A stretch of DNA of 64,000 bases from Lachnospiraceae bacterium (GTDB lineage: Bacteria; Bacillota; Clostridia; Lachnospirales; Lachnospiraceae). The position numbers and the translations under genes were made by a program. Position 1 is the first letter of the stretch, and the number at the start of each line of letters is the position of its first letter. The stretch covers positions 12,181-76,180 of the forward strand of contig VSNQ01000005.1 of assembly GCA_009774395.1 (NCBI GenBank). Direction: 5' to 3'. Below, piece after piece: positions 7,317-17,029 of this stretch. Under the pieces are notes generated by a model. It did no database searches. It was not told the origin of the DNA and was given only the letters and a program-made list of their open reading frames with translations.

Positions 7317-9292
7317 TCTCCAAACACCACCTTATCTGAAAAAATCCAATTCTCCTTAAATTCCACTACTTTGAATTGGAATAAGAGTGGATCATTTTCA
7401 TCATCGTTGATGATTTTGACCGTAACTTTTGAATTTGCTGTCCATTTGTAATCATCCATAGACTTGCTAGAAACATGGGACAGGAAGTTATCAAAATCAT
7501 TTCCTCTTTCTACCTTTGTTACGATGCAGTCATCGAAAGTTATGGACTTGCCACCCTCTTTAGCGACAACAACAATCTCAGAATCCGCAGTCAGCAGATA
7601 CGCTGGAATGATTATTTCGTTCTTGTTGAAATCAATGCTATAATTGGACACTTCGGCAGAGAAGGAGTATCGATCATTGATTGGTTTCACGAGGAATACA
7701 CCGTTGCTGTCAGTTTGCAGAATAGCTTCAATTTTTTCTTGCTCCTTGCTACTGATGTTCATTTCATCAGCAAGAGTAAACAAAAGGTCACAATTCAAAA
7801 TCAGTGGCTCATAAAGGACAGGCAGTTCAGATTTTCTGTCTTTCTGCAATTTTTTGTTATAAGCTTTCAGTCGTTTCAACTCTGCTTTGTATTCTATTTC
7901 AGCGTCTTTTTTCTCGTCCTCCGGCATAAAACGATAGTCTGGTTCTTCGATAGTCAGTTCCTTTACGTTAGAAAGATATGTTTCATTCAGAGAACACTGC
8001 TCATCCAAAAGAATCGTGACATTATCGTAGGCGATATTATACGCAGTTTCCAGATGCTCACGGTTACTTGTTTTTGCATAGAGGTCAAGATATACCTGCG
8101 CTGCAAAATAGCGAACAGACCATTCCTCAGTAGTTGTATTTTCGATGATGGAATCAGCAAATGCTTCTATGTTGGTAACATAGTCATCACCGGAATAGAC
8201 TTCCTGAGCAGCTACGATGACCTTAGGAAGAATCTGCACGTAGTTGTAGTCCTTACGGTAGATGCCAGTAGCCAACTCATTATAGCGATCTACGCAGTCC
8301 AAGCATTCCTGGTACTGCGAAGTTTCGTAATAACAAGCTGCAAGTTCAAGCCAATAATTGCCAAGCAGTTTATATGTACTTTCCTCAGATTCCAAACGAC
8401 GAATTTTTTGCTGGACAGATTCTATTGCACAGATTTCGGCAAAGTTTTCTATAGCTTTCTCGTTTAGCGTCAGCTTTCCGTCCAAACCATATTCCTGAAC
8501 AATGTCAACCATGTAATCAAAGGCTCTTTCACGGTTTTTCTGAATAGCCGCCATTTCTTCGTCATCCAGTTCCCATCCGCTCATCAAAAATTCCTGATCT
8601 GTAGCTTCATTTGCACTCTTATAGTTGCTGTAAGAGTCCACCACTGTGTATACAACACTTGTAGCAAGCTTTTTCCAATTGAAAGAATTCGTCATCGACA
8701 GGATAGCAAGAGGATCTGGAACTGCACTTCTGATGGCAGCCGCTTTGTCCTGATTGTAGATATACTGCAAACGATCCCTCTTCACAGAAATGTTGATATA
8801 AGTATCAATAATATCTCTCAAGTTTTTCAAATGATCCTGGGTAATTTCATCAATGGCTCCAGGATTAATATCATTGAGTAATGAGGTATAAATATCATCT
8901 AAAATCAAGCGGTTATTTTTAGAGATACGAATCTCCTCGGCGGTAATGGCAAGATAATACAGCATAGAGAAAGAGTTTCTCTGCTGTTTAGTCAAACCAT
9001 ACTCATCTTTCTGTTCTTCCGGCGGAATTTCAGCCGTCGACTCAGTAGGTTCCTCCATTGGTTCTTTTGTTGGAGGCGTTGTATCTTCTGGTTCTGTTGC
9101 AACGGAAGTGTCGGTTAGTTCTTCTGCCGAAGTTGTCATGTTCTCTGATGGATCAGTTGTTTTCTGCTTAACAGAATGAACAACTTCATCCGTGGTTGCA
9201 GGCTTCGTGTTTGTACCACATCCGGCAAGGGACATAATAATTGATGTGGTAAGGATCATTGCCATGATACGCATTATTCTTGTTTGTTTCAT
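7313..9292 (-). CDS. Large lipoprotein with helical-repeat middle and beta C-terminal domain
   Basis: 659 residues. The signal peptide ends in lipobox SLAGC (cysteine about residue 25), followed by a Thr/Glu/Pro-rich linker to about residue 95, probably a cell-wall spacer. The middle is long and helical with TPR-like spacing (YWLELAACYYETSQYQECLD). The last ~130 residues look beta-rich, resembling an adhesion or sensing module. The start is ATG 9292 after AGGAGGAAGAG. It is coupled to the downstream metallo-beta-lactamase lipoprotein. No family was recognised; a role as an extracytoplasmic partner of that enzyme is inference from the overlap alone. Confidence 0.7.
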   Translation of the reverse strand: MKQTRIMRIMAMILTTSIIMSLAGCGTNTKPATTDEVVHSVKQKTTDPSENMTTSAEELTDTSVATEPEDTTPPTKEPMEEPTESTAEIPPEEQKDEYGLTKQQRNSFSMLYYLAITAEEIRISKNNRLILDDIYTSLLNDINPGAIDEITQDHLKNLRDIIDTYINISVKRDRLQYIYNQDKAAAIRSAVPDPLAILSMTNSFNWKKLATSVVYTVVDSYSNYKSANEATDQEFLMSGWELDDEEMAAIQKNRERAFDYMVDIVQEYGLDGKLTLNEKAIENFAEICAIESVQQKIRRLESEESTYKLLGNYWLELAACYYETSQYQECLDCVDRYNELATGIYRKDYNYVQILPKVIVAAQEVYSGDDYVTNIEAFADSIIENTTTEEWSVRYFAAQVYLDLYAKTSNREHLETAYNIAYDNVTILLDEQCSLNETYLSNVKELTIEEPDYRFMPEDEKKDAEIEYKAELKRLKAYNKKLQKDRKSELPVLYEPLILNCDLLFTLADEMNISSKEQEKIEAILQTDSNGVFLVKPINDRYSFSAEVSNYSIDFNKNEIIIPAYLLTADSEIVVVAKEGGKSITFDDCIVTKVERGNDFDNFLSHVSSKSMDDYKWTANSKVTVKIINDDENDPLLFQFKVVEFKENWIFSDKVVFGE

Positions 9293-9410
9293 TTTCTTCT
9301 CTTCCTCCTGAAAGGGGTAGTGTCAAACCTGCTACCAAATTTTTATATCCAAAACATCACAAACGAACACCGTCTTAAAGTGCCCGCGCAGATAAAAAGA
9401 TTAACTTCCC

Positions 9411-10493
9411 TTACATTTCCTCCAAACACGTTTCCCACTCTTTGCAGACCTTTTCCGGTGCAAGCCTTTCTGCTATTTTAGAAGCATTTTCTGCAAGTTT
9501 ATGGGCATATTCCTCATCTGCAAGAATCCTTCGGAATGCGTCGGACAACGCATAAGCGTCCCCAACCGGCACTAATATGCCGTTAACGCCGTCTTCTATC
9601 AGCTCAGCAGCGCCGCCGCATGGGCAGTCCGTTGATATCACGGGCAGTCCAAGTGCCATTGCTTCAATAACAGAATTGGGCATTCCCTCCGTATTGGAAG
9701 TGCAGGCAAATATCCTCGCTTTGCGAATCCGATCTGCGACATCCGTTACGCTGCCCGGCAGGGAAATCCTATCAGAAAGCCCTTTTTCCTCCACCAAGTT
9801 TTCGAGTTTGGAGCGCAGTTCTCCCTCTCCGTATATTATTAATTCTGTCGTTGGGTATTCCGCCGCAATCTTTGCAAACGCATGGATTAACATCGCATGG
9901 TTTTTATTTTCATCAAGACGCCCTGCCGCCACAATAACATCTTCGCGCACGCCAAGGTAGCGCTTATTTAAAAACTGTGGATTGATTGGATTGGGTAAAA
10001 TTCTGCTTTTTTTCTGTACCGCTTTGGGGAAAAAATTCTGTGCCTGCTTTGTCTGCAAAATCACCCTATCCGCAAAGCGAAACAGAAACTTTGCTAACAG
10101 CCGCAATAGTCTTCCCGCATACTCCATTGTTGGTTCTCCGCGCACAGAAACTGCCACTTTTGCAGGCAAAAAAGCCGTTGTTACAATCGCCATTAAATTA
10201 TTTTTGCCAAGGAACGAAAGCACCACATCCGGCTTATACGCCTTCCAAATCTCCCGCAGTTCTGTAAAACGTACGCAAAAATTATGAATCCGCCCGCCTT
10301 GTAACTGGGATTCGTCCGGTTCCGAATAAATGCGCCTGATTTCCGGTAAGAGGTCATATTCCTTCTCACGCTTGTATTGTGTTATAATAATTACATCATA
10401 TCCCTGCCCATGAAAATATTCTGCTAAATTCAGCATTACCCGCTCTGAACCGCCTTTTTGCAGGGAATTGATAAACAATGCTATCCGTTTCAC
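9411..10493 (-). CDS. GT4-family glycosyltransferase (last gene of polysaccharide locus)
   Basis: 360 residues. The GT-B beginning FINSLQKGGSERVMLNLAEYF is typical of GT4, and the C-terminal half holds the nucleotide-sugar site AAGRLDENKNHAMLIHAF and the EX7E motif EGMPNSVIEAMALG. It is a cytoplasmic retaining transferase adding a sugar to the lipid-linked repeat. The start is GTG 10493 eight bases after AAGGAGG. It closely resembles the GT4 at 12627, suggesting a duplication that gives two steps of related specificity. It is separated from asnB by ~150 bp containing fragments of dispersed repeats. The exact sugar cannot be deduced. Confidence 0.88.
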   Translation of the reverse strand: MKRIALFINSLQKGGSERVMLNLAEYFHGQGYDVIIITQYKREKEYDLLPEIRRIYSEPDESQLQGGRIHNFCVRFTELREIWKAYKPDVVLSFLGKNNLMAIVTTAFLPAKVAVSVRGEPTMEYAGRLLRLLAKFLFRFADRVILQTKQAQNFFPKAVQKKSRILPNPINPQFLNKRYLGVREDVIVAAGRLDENKNHAMLIHAFAKIAAEYPTTELIIYGEGELRSKLENLVEEKGLSDRISLPGSVTDVADRIRKARIFACTSNTEGMPNSVIEAMALGLPVISTDCPCGGAAELIEDGVNGILVPVGDAYALSDAFRRILADEEYAHKLAENASKIAERLAPEKVCKEWETCLEEM

Positions 10494-10545
10494 TGATATA
10501 ACCTCCTTTCATTTCCATTTGTCGTTCCGTCCACGTATTTTGCAC

Positions 10546-10620
10546 ACGACCGCATAAGGAATTTAGCCGCTTTGCGGCATACTTTTTTATACGTTTTCCT
10601 TAATGTGACAGCCCCTTGAC
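10546..10620. repeat. Fragments of dispersed repeats
   Basis: TTTTCCTTAATGTGACAGCCCC (10597-10618) is the reverse complement, with one mismatch, of the left arm of element F at 33.7 kb, with no matching right arm here. The neighbouring CGCATAAGG...GCCGCTTTGCGGC segment resembles the inverse of 1890-1925. This looks like a decayed or partial copy. Confidence 0.5.
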
Positions 10621-10649
10621 TATAACAGTGCTACATCCATAACTTATAT

Positions 10650-12530
10650 TTATGCCATATACGTCCGATACCACTGCTGGAATACAAAGAATGCCCAGAA
10701 CACTTTCGAAAAATTCTCGCCGGACGAAGGGCCTTTATCTCCTGTACGCAGATATTTTTGCAAAAAGGAATGTACATAATCCGCATCAAAGATTCCCTGC
10801 CGTTTTAAAAAATCCATATCGCACATATCGGTGAGCTGCTCTTTTAATGCACCACGCAGCCATTTATCAAGAGGCACACTAAAACCCACCTTGGGGCGAT
10901 CCAACAGTTTCTGCGGAATATAATCATAGGCAATATCTTTTAAGATTCTTTTTTTCACTCCATCTGCATATTTATATTCATGGGGCAGACGATACGAAAA
11001 CTCCATTACATTGACATCGAGAATCGGGCATCTTGTTTCTATAGAATATTTCATAGAAGCGCGGTCAACTTTGCAGAGAATATCCGCTGGAAGGTACGTT
11101 TCTTCGTCAAGCAGCATCCGTCTAGCCTGCCAGTCGTCCTCCTGGTATCTTGACTCTATGCGGTAGCGAAACGGAAGCCCCTCATCTGCAAGCATTTTGT
11201 CGATAACGCGGGTATATGCACTGCTTCCTAGCTGTGTCTTTGTTTCTATATCGTGGTTTCCTGCAATTGCCTGCACACGCAGCGGCAGCCGATCCAAAAG
11301 CCGAATCTGCTTTAATATCGGCAGATTACAGATTCCATATGCAATACGCCCCAGCATATCCAGTTTCTGTGCTTGTGCCACACGGTCATATACATTGTAG
11401 CCGCAGAAAAACTCATCCCCGCCATCCCCCGACAATACTACTGTGACATCTTTTGCCGCCAACTGACTCACCAGCATAGAGGGTATCTGTGAACTGTCCG
11501 CAAAAGGTTCATCATAATATTGGGGAATACTCTCCACCATTTGAAACATGGCATCTTCGTCAATATAAAGTTCTGTATGCTTTGTTCCCAGATACTTCGC
11601 CACTTTCTTCGCATAGCGCGCCTCATTGTAGCGTTCCTCCTGAAACCCGATAGAATATGTTCTGACAGGCTCAATACTTGCCTGCTGCGCCAATGCCGTC
11701 ACCAACGAAGAATCATAGCCACCGCTTAAGAAAGTCCCCACAGGTACATCTGCAATCATCCGTTTTTCCACGCTGTCCTGCAAAATCCGCTTTAACGCCT
11801 CCTTTGCCTCCTGATAAGTGCCTGCCTTTTCCTGCTTTTTTTTATGATATATCGTCGCAATATCCCAATATTTCCATTTTTGGGTTTTACCGCCGCCGAA
11901 CTTTACAATTTCTCCCGGCGCAACTTTGTATACATTTTCAAAAATCGTTTCTGGCGCGCCAATGCATTGTTGATATAGATATCTTCTTACCACTACCCTT
12001 TGAATCGTGCGCGGAAAATCCGGATACGCCATAATAGGTTTTAACTCTGAAGCAAATACAAGGTTTTCGCCATCCTGCCAGTAATACAGTGGCTTTTTAC
12101 CAATTCTGTCACGCACAAGAAACAATTCATCCGTTTCCTTATCATATAGCGCAATGGCAAACATTCCCTGAAAATAGTCAATACAAGATATCCCCCATTT
12201 AAGATATGCCGCCAAAATCACTTCGGTGTCACAATTTGACTGAAAAGGATAATCATGCAGTTTCTGCCGCAGTTCTTGAAAGTTATAGATTTCACCATTA
12301 AAGGTAATCACAAGTCGATCGTTACTGGAATGCATTGGCTGATGTCCCAATATCGACAAATCCAATATTGATAAACGACGCTGCGCTAGTCCCACAAAAT
12401 ATCCCTGCCGTGCCGGAAAAATCTCCTCCCCACTGTCATTTGGTCCCCTATGGTACATGGTATCATTCATTTTTTTTAACTGCTCCTGCGTTATACATTT
12501 CTTGGAAACAAAACCGCATATTCCGCACAT
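10650..12530 (-). CDS. asnB: Asparagine synthase-type glutamine amidotransferase (AsnB-like)
   Basis: Two-domain enzyme: an N-terminal Ntn glutaminase that hydrolyses glutamine, and a C-terminal ATP-pyrophosphatase that amidates a carboxylate. The start must be ATG 12530 so that processing exposes the nucleophile Cys2 (MCGICGFV); GGGAGGTG lies six bases upstream. The synthetase PP-loop reads LSGGYDSS, and GDGGDEFFCGY follows. At 626 residues it has the length of the longer AsnB class. Placed within a sugar locus that also encodes UDP-HexNAc dehydrogenase and epimerase genes, it may amidate a uronic acid rather than aspartate, as the WbpS-type homologues are thought to do. Enzyme family is certain; substrate is inferred. 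Confidence 0.9.
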   Translation of the reverse strand: MCGICGFVSKKCITQEQLKKMNDTMYHRGPNDSGEEIFPARQGYFVGLAQRRLSILDLSILGHQPMHSSNDRLVITFNGEIYNFQELRQKLHDYPFQSNCDTEVILAAYLKWGISCIDYFQGMFAIALYDKETDELFLVRDRIGKKPLYYWQDGENLVFASELKPIMAYPDFPRTIQRVVVRRYLYQQCIGAPETIFENVYKVAPGEIVKFGGGKTQKWKYWDIATIYHKKKQEKAGTYQEAKEALKRILQDSVEKRMIADVPVGTFLSGGYDSSLVTALAQQASIEPVRTYSIGFQEERYNEARYAKKVAKYLGTKHTELYIDEDAMFQMVESIPQYYDEPFADSSQIPSMLVSQLAAKDVTVVLSGDGGDEFFCGYNVYDRVAQAQKLDMLGRIAYGICNLPILKQIRLLDRLPLRVQAIAGNHDIETKTQLGSSAYTRVIDKMLADEGLPFRYRIESRYQEDDWQARRMLLDEETYLPADILCKVDRASMKYSIETRCPILDVNVMEFSYRLPHEYKYADGVKKRILKDIAYDYIPQKLLDRPKVGFSVPLDKWLRGALKEQLTDMCDMDFLKRQGIFDADYVHSFLQKYLRTGDKGPSSGENFSKVFWAFFVFQQWYRTYMA

Positions 12531-12626
12531 CGACTGCACCTCCCTCTATTCTGCTTTTCTCTTACTAAAACTGCTACACTGAGGAACTATTTAAAAGTTA
12601 TTTCTTAACAACTCCTAAAGAATATT

Positions 12627-13736
12627 TTACGTTTTCTGCCTGCCGCAAATTTCCTCAATATATGCTTTCCACTCTAAGAAAATTGTATCTGCACTGGCAG
12701 TTTCGCCGATTTTTGCCGCCTCACGCCCCAGCTTTTCCGCAAAATCCCTGTCCTCAATCAGTCGATTTATCGCTGCTGCCAACGCATCGGGGTCTTTTAT
12801 CGGAACCAAAAGCCCATTCTCTTCGGAACGAATCACCATTCTCGGGCCGCCGGGCGGGCAGTCCGTCGCAACTACGGGCAGACCAAGCGCCATTGCTTCT
12901 AACATTACATTCGGCATTCCCTCGTAATTGGAGGAGAATGCCGCTACCGCACCGCAGCGCAAATCTTTTTCCAACTGACTACTGCTGCCCATTAAGCAAA
13001 TAAACTCCGCCGCCTGATTTTTCGCTATCAATTGTTCTAAGTGCTCTTTCGTACCATCCCCTGCATCCCCACCAAAAATTTTCAGGGTATAATCAGGGTG
13101 CTTTTGATGCACCTGCAAAAATGCTTCGATTAACATCCTCTGGTTTTTAAAGGCAACAAGCCTTCCGGAATGAACAACAGTTTTTTCTCGCTCTTGGGGT
13201 ATTGGATTTCCAATAAATTTTTCATTAATCGGGTTTAAAATAATCCTTGATTTTGCCTGCAGCCCTTTAGGAAAGTAAGCCTTCTGCTCCGGCGTCTGGA
13301 ATACACAGCCTGCGGCACGCCCAAACAGCAGCGCAATCTGTATCTTATCCGACCACGCATCATAATAGCCAATCGGGTTGTTGCGAATGGATATTACCAC
13401 CGGAATTTTTGTACCGACTGCAGCGGTTAATGCCCTATAATTGGCACGTCTTGCAAACGCCAGTACGATATCGGGCTGCACTTCCTTTAAAAATTTTCTT
13501 AAATTTGTGATTCTGTCAAGGAACTGTTTCACACGACAATGTTTTTTCTGTGTTTCAGACAAGCCAACATGGACACGCTGGATGCGATTGTCTATTTCAT
13601 ACTCATCGGTTCCCTGCCACTCTGTCGCAATATAAACCTGATAACCATGTGCCGCAAACTGCCTAGACAGATTGGCAACCACGCGCTCTGCCCCGCCTCG
13701 TTCCAAGCAATTTAAGTGAAATACGATTTTCTTCAT
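12627..13736 (-). CDS. GT4-family glycosyltransferase
   Basis: 369 residues with the GT-B opening FHLNCLERGGAERVVANLSRQF, donor-site segment VHSGRLVAFKNQRMLIEAF and EX7E motif EGMPNVMLEAMALGLPVVATDCPPGG. It is parallel in layout to the GT4 at 9411 and probably a paralogue. ATG 13736 follows AGGAAAAG. It is separated from asnB by about 95 bp and from the tandem glycosyltransferase upstream by 111 bp that contain a strong hairpin. It likely transfers one sugar of the repeat unit in the cytoplasm. Confidence 0.88.
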   Translation of the reverse strand: MKKIVFHLNCLERGGAERVVANLSRQFAAHGYQVYIATEWQGTDEYEIDNRIQRVHVGLSETQKKHCRVKQFLDRITNLRKFLKEVQPDIVLAFARRANYRALTAAVGTKIPVVISIRNNPIGYYDAWSDKIQIALLFGRAAGCVFQTPEQKAYFPKGLQAKSRIILNPINEKFIGNPIPQEREKTVVHSGRLVAFKNQRMLIEAFLQVHQKHPDYTLKIFGGDAGDGTKEHLEQLIAKNQAAEFICLMGSSSQLEKDLRCGAVAAFSSNYEGMPNVMLEAMALGLPVVATDCPPGGPRMVIRSEENGLLVPIKDPDALAAAINRLIEDRDFAEKLGREAAKIGETASADTIFLEWKAYIEEICGRQKT

Positions 13737-13776
13737 TTTCTTTTCCTATATTAAAGACTGGAACCGGGTGGCGCAA

Positions 13777-13803
13777 CTGGACGGCAAATCTTTTGCCGTC
13801 CAG
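13777..13803. repeat. Small dispersed hairpin repeat, copy 3
   Basis: Perfect 12-bp arms CTGGACGGCAAA and TTTGCCGTCCAG around TCT. The same core, GGCAAATCTTTTGC, occurs at 48880-48905 and inverted at 1864 and 2749. It lies between two GT genes and has no T-tract, so a processing or repeat role is as likely as termination. Confidence 0.6.
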
Positions 13804-13847
13804 TATATATGAAGCGTCAAACACAATCCCACTCCAGTCCCATCACA

Positions 13848-16154
13848 TTATTGTATCATATTTAACAGTTTCTGCAAATAGGTTTCCACGCTAAATGCTT
13901 CTGCACGCTCTGCCGCCATTTTACTGTACTTTTGGTACAGTTCTGTATTGGATAACAAGGCTTCCAACTGTTGCGCAAAAATATGTTCCTCCGCCGTAAA
14001 ATGCTCTGGCGACAAATCTTTTGTACCAGTAAAAATCGGCGTTAATATCCCGTAATCCGCATAATATACTTGATCCTGACAACTGCACGCTTGATAATCC
14101 TTATGCAAAATTTCCGCAGGCCCCGTCTTGCAGTTTACACTGACACACGGCACATGACACGCCATTGCCTCAATTAACGCATTGGGAAAGCCCTCGCTGT
14201 CCGAAGTCAGCGCATACACATCAGAACGCACAAGAAACGGGAACGGATTTTTTTGTACCCCTGTAAATAAAATATCCTGATCGATACTAAGCTTCCTTGC
14301 AAGCTCCCGATATTCAATATAGCTGCCCTCGCCAATAATCATAAGCTTTAAATCTGGCAGTTTCTTTTTGACAAGGAAAAAGCTTTTGATTAAATGCCAA
14401 AATCCTTTGACATCGTCTTCCCTTCCCATTGACGCCACAACTTTGCCGGCACGGTCAAAAAATGCCTGAAATTCCTTTGGCAGTTCCTGCTTGGAAAGCA
14501 TTCTAATTTCCTCTAAATCGCAGGGATTATACAGCGTTTCCTGACGCTTCGGCGAAAAGCGCGCCGCAATTTCCTGCTCTAGCACTTTTGTACAATTTAC
14601 AATACAGTCTGCCCTTTTGCAGACTAGTTTCATAATTCCCTTATCTAACAGTGCTCCATAACCGCGGATTCCTGCCCATACGTTTTCGTGATGCTTTGAA
14701 AGAACATTAACAATATTTGCGCTTGGTCCAAAGCTGTAACAGATTTCAATCCCCAGCTTTTTCTTCAGCCTACGCACCCTCCTTGTACGTTTGAAAATAT
14801 TTAAAATTTTCCCAACAATACCTGAAACAGCGTGCAGATTTAAGTCTATAAAATCCACACCGGACACATCATAAATCATATCCTGCGCGCTGAAAATCAC
14901 CAAATGTACTTCATGGATATTATTCAGCAATTTTGCAGTCATTGCACAGATCCGTTCATGACCTCCCTGATACAACATTGGAACAATCAGCATTATTTTT
15001 TTCTTGTTGTGTTGCTGTATCGACAGATTTTTGCCTGACTGATAAAATTTTGTCATAGCCACTGCCTGCTGCCTGACATCAAAACCTTTTTTTGTAATTT
15101 CTGCACTGGTGTCCCTTCTGTCCATTGCATCCTTTGCGCTTTTCTGGATTTCCTGCGCCCAGAGAACAGCTGGTTCTTCAATGCTGCGGTAAACGGCTAA
15201 ATCCGTAACTGCCGCCTCCCTTGTCACTTTATCCGATACCAGACAGTGCAGCCCACAAGCCTGCGCCTCCACCACGCTCCCCGGCAGTCCCTCAAAAATA
15301 GACGGGAACACAAAATAATCAAATGCTGGATAATACTGTTCTACATTGTAGCGATTTCCCAGAAACAACACACGATCCGCAATGCCAAGTTCTTCTGCCT
15401 GTCGGTGTACCGCCTGCTCTAACTCTCCGCTTCCGATCAGAATCAGTGCTGCATCCTGCCTCAGTTTGCACAATGCCGCAAATACCTCCAGCAAATAAGC
15501 ATGATTTTTCATAAATCCAAAACGCCCTACATGGCCAATTACAAATTTATCGTCCAATTTTAACTCTCTGCGCACCGCATCCCGCACCGTCTGCCGAAAG
15601 CGAAAACGTGCCGTGTCAACCGCATTAGGAATTACTTGAACTTTTCCTTTCTCAACACACTTTCTACCAAACACAGCAACTGCCGCCTCCTGTGAACAGG
15701 CAAAACACCAATCTGCCTTTTTGACAAGTGACCGCCGCAGCAGCTTTGTCACAATTCCTTTGATGCCCTTATCCACGCCTGCGCTTCTTGCATGAGCGAT
15801 GGTACTAGGAATCCCAGCCTTTTTTGCAATCGGAAGATAAATGGAAGCCGTGCTTGTCATATGCCCGTGAACCGCCGCAAATGCGTGATGCTTGGCAAAA
15901 AAGTCTTTGACTGCCTTGCGGTAAGAGAGTAAATTTATCCCACGAAAACGCGGCACATGATAAACTGTCCCACCAAGCGCGCAGATTTCCTTCTGATAAT
16001 GCCCCTCTTTCTGAGTATGGACAAGAAAATCAAACTGTACCTGCGTTTTGTCGATACAGCGGTATAATTCCATAATCCGGCTTTCTGCGCCGCCTAAATT
16101 TGTTGTACCGAGCACATGCAGCACGCGGATTGGTTGTGTTTGCTGTTTGTTCAT
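13848..16154 (-). CDS. Tandem glycosyltransferase: two GT4 domains in one chain
   Basis: 768 residues, twice the normal GT4 length. Domain 1 (about 10-375) begins RVLHVLGTTNLGGAESRIMEL and has EX7E motif EGLPGSVVEAQACG. Domain 2 (about 385-768) begins KKIMLIVPMLYQGGHERICA and has EX7E motif EGFPNALIEAMACHVPCVS. Each keeps its own donor-binding region, so both look active and may add two sugars in succession. ATG 16154 has AGGAG five bases before it, and the gene overlaps the deacetylase by 4 bp (translational coupling). No frameshift is seen at the junction, so it is a true fusion. Confidence 0.88.
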   Translation of the reverse strand: MNKQQTQPIRVLHVLGTTNLGGAESRIMELYRCIDKTQVQFDFLVHTQKEGHYQKEICALGGTVYHVPRFRGINLLSYRKAVKDFFAKHHAFAAVHGHMTSTASIYLPIAKKAGIPSTIAHARSAGVDKGIKGIVTKLLRRSLVKKADWCFACSQEAAVAVFGRKCVEKGKVQVIPNAVDTARFRFRQTVRDAVRRELKLDDKFVIGHVGRFGFMKNHAYLLEVFAALCKLRQDAALILIGSGELEQAVHRQAEELGIADRVLFLGNRYNVEQYYPAFDYFVFPSIFEGLPGSVVEAQACGLHCLVSDKVTREAAVTDLAVYRSIEEPAVLWAQEIQKSAKDAMDRRDTSAEITKKGFDVRQQAVAMTKFYQSGKNLSIQQHNKKKIMLIVPMLYQGGHERICAMTAKLLNNIHEVHLVIFSAQDMIYDVSGVDFIDLNLHAVSGIVGKILNIFKRTRRVRRLKKKLGIEICYSFGPSANIVNVLSKHHENVWAGIRGYGALLDKGIMKLVCKRADCIVNCTKVLEQEIAARFSPKRQETLYNPCDLEEIRMLSKQELPKEFQAFFDRAGKVVASMGREDDVKGFWHLIKSFFLVKKKLPDLKLMIIGEGSYIEYRELARKLSIDQDILFTGVQKNPFPFLVRSDVYALTSDSEGFPNALIEAMACHVPCVSVNCKTGPAEILHKDYQACSCQDQVYYADYGILTPIFTGTKDLSPEHFTAEEHIFAQQLEALLSNTELYQKYSKMAAERAEAFSVETYLQKLLNMIQ

Positions 16155-17014
16155 TTCTGCTCCTGTCTTATATTGTTATGTTTTGAATGCATGATGCAAT
16201 ATTGTACGAGTATAAATTTCGAGAGCGCCGCCAAATACTCCGCAATTCTCCTCGCCGCACCACGCTTTTTCGGCGGTACTGTCATATATTCTGTAAAAGA
16301 AATCAGCCGATCGGCATACGTTTGAAACAAACGCTCATAATATTCAAAATCGCCTGGATTCATACCATTTGCGTGCACCACAAAAGTTGTATAGCCTGAC
16401 GCTTTTTTCAAGGAACTGCTTTGACGGTACGATATCGGATAAAAAGTAAATCCTCGCCATTGATACGGCATTTTCCCGAAACCGTCCGTTAATTTTGCAA
16501 AGCCAAGTTTTTTGAGCGCACGCAGCGTATTTTTATCGTAAGAATGCGCTGGCGCCATAAAGATATCTGTATGGATACCATGTGATTGCAGCAGTTCTTT
16601 GCCCGCTTTTAACGCTTCGTACTGCTGTTGATAAGGAATGCCGGCAAATTCAGAAAGTTTATTTAGTGGAAAGCAGCCCATTTTTTGCGTATGGTAACGG
16701 TGAATATAACCATGCTGCGCAATCTGCCAGCCCTCCTGCTGCAATTTGCGCAGATATGCCCAGAAATCCTGCGGAATATTGGAAGGCTGGTTTTCTTCCT
16801 CTGTTAAACAAAACGGCGTAGCCTTGCCCGTTGCAGATACTGCTTTATTTGGGCTGGCAGGTTCAAAATGCAGGTTTTCATCTTGATTATCGGGCACTAC
16901 GCCGATTAGCGGCTTTATTTGATGCTGGTCGCATAGCCTTTTAAAACGCAAAAAATTTTCCCAATTCATATCCGGCGTGATATCATCCATCCGGATTGCG
17001 ATTTTCATGCTCAT
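16151..17014 (-). CDS. Polysaccharide-deacetylase-like protein (NodB/DUF2334 type)
   Basis: 287 residues. Features of the deacetylase barrel: RMDDITPDM at the start (paired Asp), GYIHRYH, FMAPAHSYDKNTL and FVVHANGMNPGDFEYY. No signal peptide is evident, so it should act in the cytoplasm, perhaps on a lipid-linked or nucleotide sugar to free an amino group. It is coupled to the downstream tandem GT through an ATGA overlap and starts 16 bp from the epimerase stop. The substrate is unknown. Confidence 0.75.
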   Translation of the reverse strand: MSMKIAIRMDDITPDMNWENFLRFKRLCDQHQIKPLIGVVPDNQDENLHFEPASPNKAVSATGKATPFCLTEEENQPSNIPQDFWAYLRKLQQEGWQIAQHGYIHRYHTQKMGCFPLNKLSEFAGIPYQQQYEALKAGKELLQSHGIHTDIFMAPAHSYDKNTLRALKKLGFAKLTDGFGKMPYQWRGFTFYPISYRQSSSLKKASGYTTFVVHANGMNPGDFEYYERLFQTYADRLISFTEYMTVPPKKRGAARRIAEYLAALSKFILVQYCIMHSKHNNIRQEQK

Positions 17015-17029
17015 TTCTTGTTTCCTAAT

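Noticed and set aside
7475..8467. Long plus-strand frame opposite the 659-aa lipoprotein gene
   Set aside because: It is an antisense shadow: no ribosome site, no recognisable domain, and the minus strand encodes a complete lipoprotein.
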